A stretch of 64,000 nt of DNA from Litoditis marina (taxonomy: Eukaryota; Nematoda; Chromadorea; Rhabditida; Rhabditidae), in assembly GCA_964036275.1 (NCBI GenBank), contig OZ038435.1, positions 30,361,521 to 30,425,520 of the forward strand, given 5' to 3'. Made by a program: the position numbers and the translations under genes. The notes under the pieces were generated by a model that saw only the letters and a list, made by a program, of their open reading frames with translations, did not search any database and was not told the DNA's origin. Shown piece by piece: positions 61,401 through 64,000 of this stretch. The stretch's first letter is position 1, and every line of letters begins with the position of its first letter.

Positions 61401-63805
61401 AGCATTCAACTCAGCCATAAGCCTCGTTCCACTGCCAGCGTTCAGACTGTCATCATTATCATTCTGACTCTTTTTCGCAAAAACCAACTCTAACAGTTGT
61501 TTCATTTGCTCTTGGTGTCTCTCTTCCTGTTTCTGCATCATTTCTATCAATAATTTCATTTCAGCCATTGCACTGGTGAAATCGACACAATATTGACTAC
61601 AAAAGACTGTAGACTTGGGTTACACGATCACGGTACACCTCTCACAATTGATGCTTCAACACACAAAATACGCGATCTCTCTTCCTCTCAATTTGGCAAA
61701 AAAACTACACCAAATTTCCTCTTACAGTGTACCAAAAACAATGGTCACACAAAGCTCTCTATGCTCTGTAGACAATAGACTGTCTTTCGAGAGTTTCTAG
61801 CCAAGATTCGACAACAGACTGTCCTTCAATATCTTGCTAAAACCTGACAACGGACTGTCCCACTAGAGCTGTTTCTATCCTGATCGCCAATTATGTTGTA
61901 TCCTTAGATGACTAGGATAAACACTAATAACACAAACAGATATCAACACTGAAGTTATACCTGTACAGAGAGGAGACGGAAGAGGAAGAACCGGTTTATT
62001 ACCAGGCGAGACGATACAATGCTCAAACAGGAAACAATATGGCGCACGTCATTTCTCACGTGAACGCGCACTATGCTAATGAACTAACATGTTAAAACAG
62101 GTATAGACCAGATGTCTACTACTCAACACATATCCTAAAGCTGGTTTTTCGCCCTTCTTTACGAAGGGCTTCCAAAAATTATAAGTCCTTAGAGCAGAGT
62201 TCCAGCTAATGCGACAGTGAGACCCCTCACAACACAGAAGGACCGCACTGCGGCAAGAACGCCTCAAAGTAGTTATAGACAGGAACACGAGCCTGAAAAA
62301 CTATCCTCATACGGGTACCCCCACATGGTGGGCACCTGCGGTGGCAGGGTAAAAATCCCCCCTTCCTCCCCACGTGGGTCACGGGTTCGGTCATTGGGTC
62401 ATAAGGATTGAAAGCACAGCAGAATCATAGGAAAGTCCCCTTGTCAACCCCGATCACTAGAGCTTGATCCAAGAGACATCTGACGTGGTTAGGTAGTCGT
62501 CATCTCGAGGAGCTCGATAGAAAGGGCATCAGAAAGTCTTAGATGGCAAAAGGGGACGCGCGTCAAAAATTGGAAAGAACCTTTGTCCTCAACTCTTTGC
62601 GGCTTGAATACAAGTTCTCTTATTCCGACTTGTTTAGGTAGCCATCATCAAGTAGAAACATGTAGACAGGCAAGAGTCTCAAGGGTAACCAATAACTGTG
62701 TCACAAGTGGCCGATTGAACACAGGTCACCAATCAATACCGTGGTTTTGGGTATTTTGTGAAAGGAGACATATGAACAACAACACACAATATAACATAGT
62801 CAGGAACGCACTGCTTACGGACAAGGAAATGAGAATGAATAAATCCACTAATTTCGTCTAAATATACCTAGGTAGATACACATAAGCAGCACGCACTATT
62901 TTGAATTGAAGTTGCCGCCATGGCATGTTCTGGTTGCGCCGTATCCGTGCGCGAAAGGTATCACGTGACGGAATACTGGCGCCTCTAATTTGAATTCAAA
63001 GTACCGCGAATCGAAAGAGATTTGGTGTAACAAACCGAATCTTTCTCATTTTAAGCCGAATTAGAAAAAAAACTATACAATTTTAATCTTCTAACTTTTC
63101 TACAAGTTTCAATAATCAGCGAAAAAGATGAATTAACCGTTTTCAACCGTTTCAACTGATTTATGTTTGAGCTTCATCTTTATTTGGAATTAATAAAAAG
63201 CGGAGAGAGCATTGAATATATTTTTTAGAATCACACGATCAGCGCAATATCTGAAGGATATTCATACAGAAACGATCGCACCATCTCCTTCAAATACACG
63301 ATGCCAATCAATTATTATAAGGTACATTCATTTGGAACAATTGACAGTGTTCCTTATAAACATATTTGGCATAATTGAGTTATGTATCCCTTAAAAGTTT
63401 CCAAGCCGGGTCGAAACAATTTTCAGTGGCAAAGTGGAAAATAAACAATGCGTCTACACTTTTGGACGATTTTTTTTCGTGTGCGATCAAACATATCTCC
63501 GAAATACAGAACCAACTACAAATTGGTATACCGCAAAATAACATAATACAGTAACTATTTTAACCAAAAAGTTTGTTTTCTTTCGTAGCTACGGTGTGCG
63601 CGGTACGGCGCGAAGCGAAAAATTCAAAAGAACAACTTTGTTGGAAAATTTTTGCTTCACAGGAAACCTTCTACACCTCACTACCACGCCCTACTGGTTC
63701 TCTGGAGAACTTACTTGTGTACTCGCCCTTGGTTATATGTATTTTGATCGTTTCGGCCATTTCGGTTATTTTTCTCGAACGGGTCGCATATGTGTTCCAT
63801 AGACG
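58489..63805 (+). CDS. Ionotropic-glutamate-receptor-like gene, internal part
   Basis: Four exons in consistent phase: 58489-58692, 58923-59011, 63229-63321 and 63663 to about 63,805. Exon one has GYVQESFPKIYRNP and GLYPTIWYTIAQQVGV. Exon two has WSADSNGNWDGLLGELQ, the W-x-G-x2-GEL signature of the S1 half of a glutamate-receptor ligand-binding domain. Exon three has ISEGYSYRNDRTISFKYTMP, the R-x7-F-x3-P region. Exon four has NLLVYSPLVICILIVSAISV, the first membrane helix (M1). The 5' exons are not identified and the pore and S2 parts lie beyond the window. Nematode relatives include divergent ionotropic-receptor-like channels, so the ligand is unknown. The 4.2-kb intron 59,012-63,228 contains the LTR retrotransposon. 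The donor of exon four is uncertain. Confidence 0.72.
59273..59277. repeat. LTR element target duplication CATAT, left
   Basis: CATAT occurs directly before the LTR here and directly after the other LTR at 62,129-62,133. Confidence 0.85.
59278..59512 (-). repeat. 3' LTR
   Basis: 235 bp, TGTTGTATCC to CTCAACA on the plus strand. Differs from the partner by C/T and A/G type changes, for example CTGCACAG versus CTGTACAG. Confidence 0.9.
59513..59523 (-). other. Polypurine tract
   Basis: AAAAAGGGAGG on the minus strand next to the 3' LTR, the expected plus-strand primer. Confidence 0.7.
59700..61568 (-). CDS. Gag-protease-integrase-remnant polyprotein (622 residues)
   Basis: N-terminal coiled-coil-like segment (residues 1-40), retrotransposon Gag core (about 60-235, with FPRWFDRYGE and DFMEYTGRV), then two CCHC zinc knuckles at 266-279 and 286-299. 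The retroviral-type aspartic protease has its DTGS active site at 351-354. After a Ser/Lys-rich linker, residues 495-575 (YVDVVGPVKGLSYLV, FKLVGKTPKTIV, TQFMTERF) resemble the integrase core. Its second catalytic Asp is missing (a SLST segment where an SDNGT-type motif is expected) and the zinc-binding N domain is absent. Reverse transcriptase and RNase H have been removed while the frame stayed open. The ATG is 10 codons ahead of the first coil segment and lies 326 bp inside the 5' LTR. Confidence 0.88.
   Translation of the reverse strand: MAEMKLLIEMMQKQEERHQEQMKQLLELVFAKKSQNDNDDSLNAGSGTRLMAELNARLSTFVFDAENDQTFPRWFDRYGEVFTVDGAALDEKARVRLLLGKLCDNAFERYKRHVLPSVPSDITFEDTAKHLKELFDVKMSVFTTRYQCLKLEKSDHEDFMEYTGRVNEQCEKAKIHDLDSDGLKALLWVYGLKSSRDSELRKMLLLFLDREHQAKRKVTLQDLYSECDKWISLKHDAKMIESETTHVYGVRSHEEDRSVEHGGRLCWNCGESGHLSRNCKAKKWTCGKCGKSGHKQEFCEKVVKYSAYSSEKARVNNSVVVESSERNVKVNAVRRYLPVDIEGVKVDFQLDTGSDVTLLNVHDWKRLGKPNLVKSGVGVVNANGKPMRVLGILNCDFKMKGEYGTGCAYVSQSSSLVGLDWLTQNENMKYYLKMMTGQSEIKDRSSECTNSSLKPQVREKVKSVVAKVEAKEELNKNGSSSTSDSEMLSSQRKWNDRVYVDVVGPVKGLSYLVLEDSETRWTDVAEMNDCTSRTTSSTLSEMFKLVGKTPKTIVTSLSTQFMTERFRSECVQNVIRQEQSLFDPETSRFAHVLMRNLKEEKRVPSDDELSNMRDNYESGYES
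61879..61890 (-). other. Primer-binding site
   Basis: The minus strand reads TTGGCGATCAGG three bases after the 5' LTR. TGG would pair with the CCA end of a tRNA; which tRNA cannot be told from here. Confidence 0.6.
61894..62128 (-). repeat. 5' LTR
   Basis: 235-bp partner of 59,278-59,512. It contains the element's own promoter in minus orientation, opposite to the receptor gene. Confidence 0.9.
62129..63228. other. Rest of the receptor intron
   Basis: Contains GC-richer repeat-like DNA around 62,160-62,720 (a TTCGCCCTTCTTTACGAAGGGC foldback and a GGTGGGCACCTGCGG patch) with no long ORF, probably an old repeat of unknown class. No exon is seen until the acceptor at 63,228. Confidence 0.4.
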
Positions 63806-64000
63806 GTGGTACGGAATAGGACGGAATTGGACCATGCAACCGAATAACCTACTCGTAGAAGGTTGGTTATAGTCCTTTGCAGTACTACGGAGCCACTCAC
63901 AGTATGCATACAGAAAATGGGAAAAGTAAACAACTGTCGCATCAATTTGGAATATCAATGAGGCTGTAGTACAGGCTGGTACAGTCTGCGTCTCTCTGAC
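63806..64000. other. Right edge of the window
   Basis: No further receptor exon is recognised. The last 20 bases (ACAGTCTGCGTCTCTCTGAC) match 43,565-43,584 in a clec intron, so a dispersed repeat starts here. Confidence 0.4.

Larger units (their letters stand above)
59278..62128 (-). mobile_element. Internally deleted Ty3/gypsy-like LTR retrotransposon
   Basis: Two 235-bp LTRs (59,278-59,512 and 61,894-62,128) with TG...CA ends and a 5-bp CATAT duplication. On the minus strand the 5' LTR is followed after three bases by TTGGCGATCAGG, a tRNA-complementary-type primer site with the usual TGG. A polypurine tract AAAAAGGGAGG (59,513-59,523) sits two bases before the 3' LTR. Only about five differences are visible between the LTRs. 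The interior carries one ORF of 622 codons and no reverse transcriptase or RNase H, so it needs these in trans. Confidence 0.92.

Overview
The window looks like nematode chromosome DNA, most likely from a Caenorhabditis-type genome. The support is the strict TTTTCAG/TTTNCAG 3' splice acceptors, many-exon genes with short coding exons, secreted double C-type-lectin proteins of the nematode clec type, and a very dense load of short inverted-repeat (MITE-like) elements. The species cannot be fixed from the sequence alone.

Layout. (1) 0.4-5.2 kb, plus strand: a complete 12-exon gene for a 399-residue UBE3D-like (HECT_2 family) E3 ubiquitin ligase. (2) 5.6-17.7 kb: a tandem duplication carrying two seven-exon genes for small secreted proteins of about 200 residues that I do not recognise; both keep a TATA box 39 bp before the ATG. 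Their introns hold several MITE families. (3) 18.385-42.304 kb: a 23.9-kb Maverick/Polinton-derived element. It has AG-starting termini, a 6-bp target duplication (CACGTA) on both sides, and an unusual organisation. It is a giant inverted repeat with two 8.37-kb arms. Each arm carries a protein-primed-type DNA polymerase B gene and a divergently transcribed 97-residue acidic protein, and the non-repeated centre was originally only about 340 bp. No integrase, ATPase, protease or capsid gene was recognised. The right polymerase copy is intact (1166 codons). The left copy is split by a 5,992-bp DNA transposon with 53-bp inverted termini. A 5'-truncated LINE with a 12-bp target duplication sits in the palindrome centre. 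(4) 42.3-47.6 kb: a complete nine-exon clec gene (299 residues, two lectin domains) whose ATG lies only 10 bp from the Maverick target duplication. (5) 48.4-51.9 kb, minus strand: a paralogous clec whose first three exons are missing. (6) 52-58.5 kb: repeat-rich, gene-poor DNA. (7) 58.5-64 kb: part of an ionotropic-glutamate-receptor-like gene running off the right edge. One of its introns holds a 2,851-bp LTR retrotransposon with a single long Gag-protease-integrase-remnant ORF and no reverse transcriptase.

How it fits together: the host genes (ubiquitin ligase, secreted proteins, lectins, receptor) are unrelated neighbours, so no operon or pathway is implied. The biologically striking object is the palindromic Maverick. 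It keeps the replication polymerase, one small partner gene and the termini, each doubled by symmetry. That is the architecture expected if a protein-primed linear genome folded back during replication and the product was then integrated by an integrase supplied in trans. The fold-back origin is inference. The arms, termini and target duplication are read directly from the sequence.
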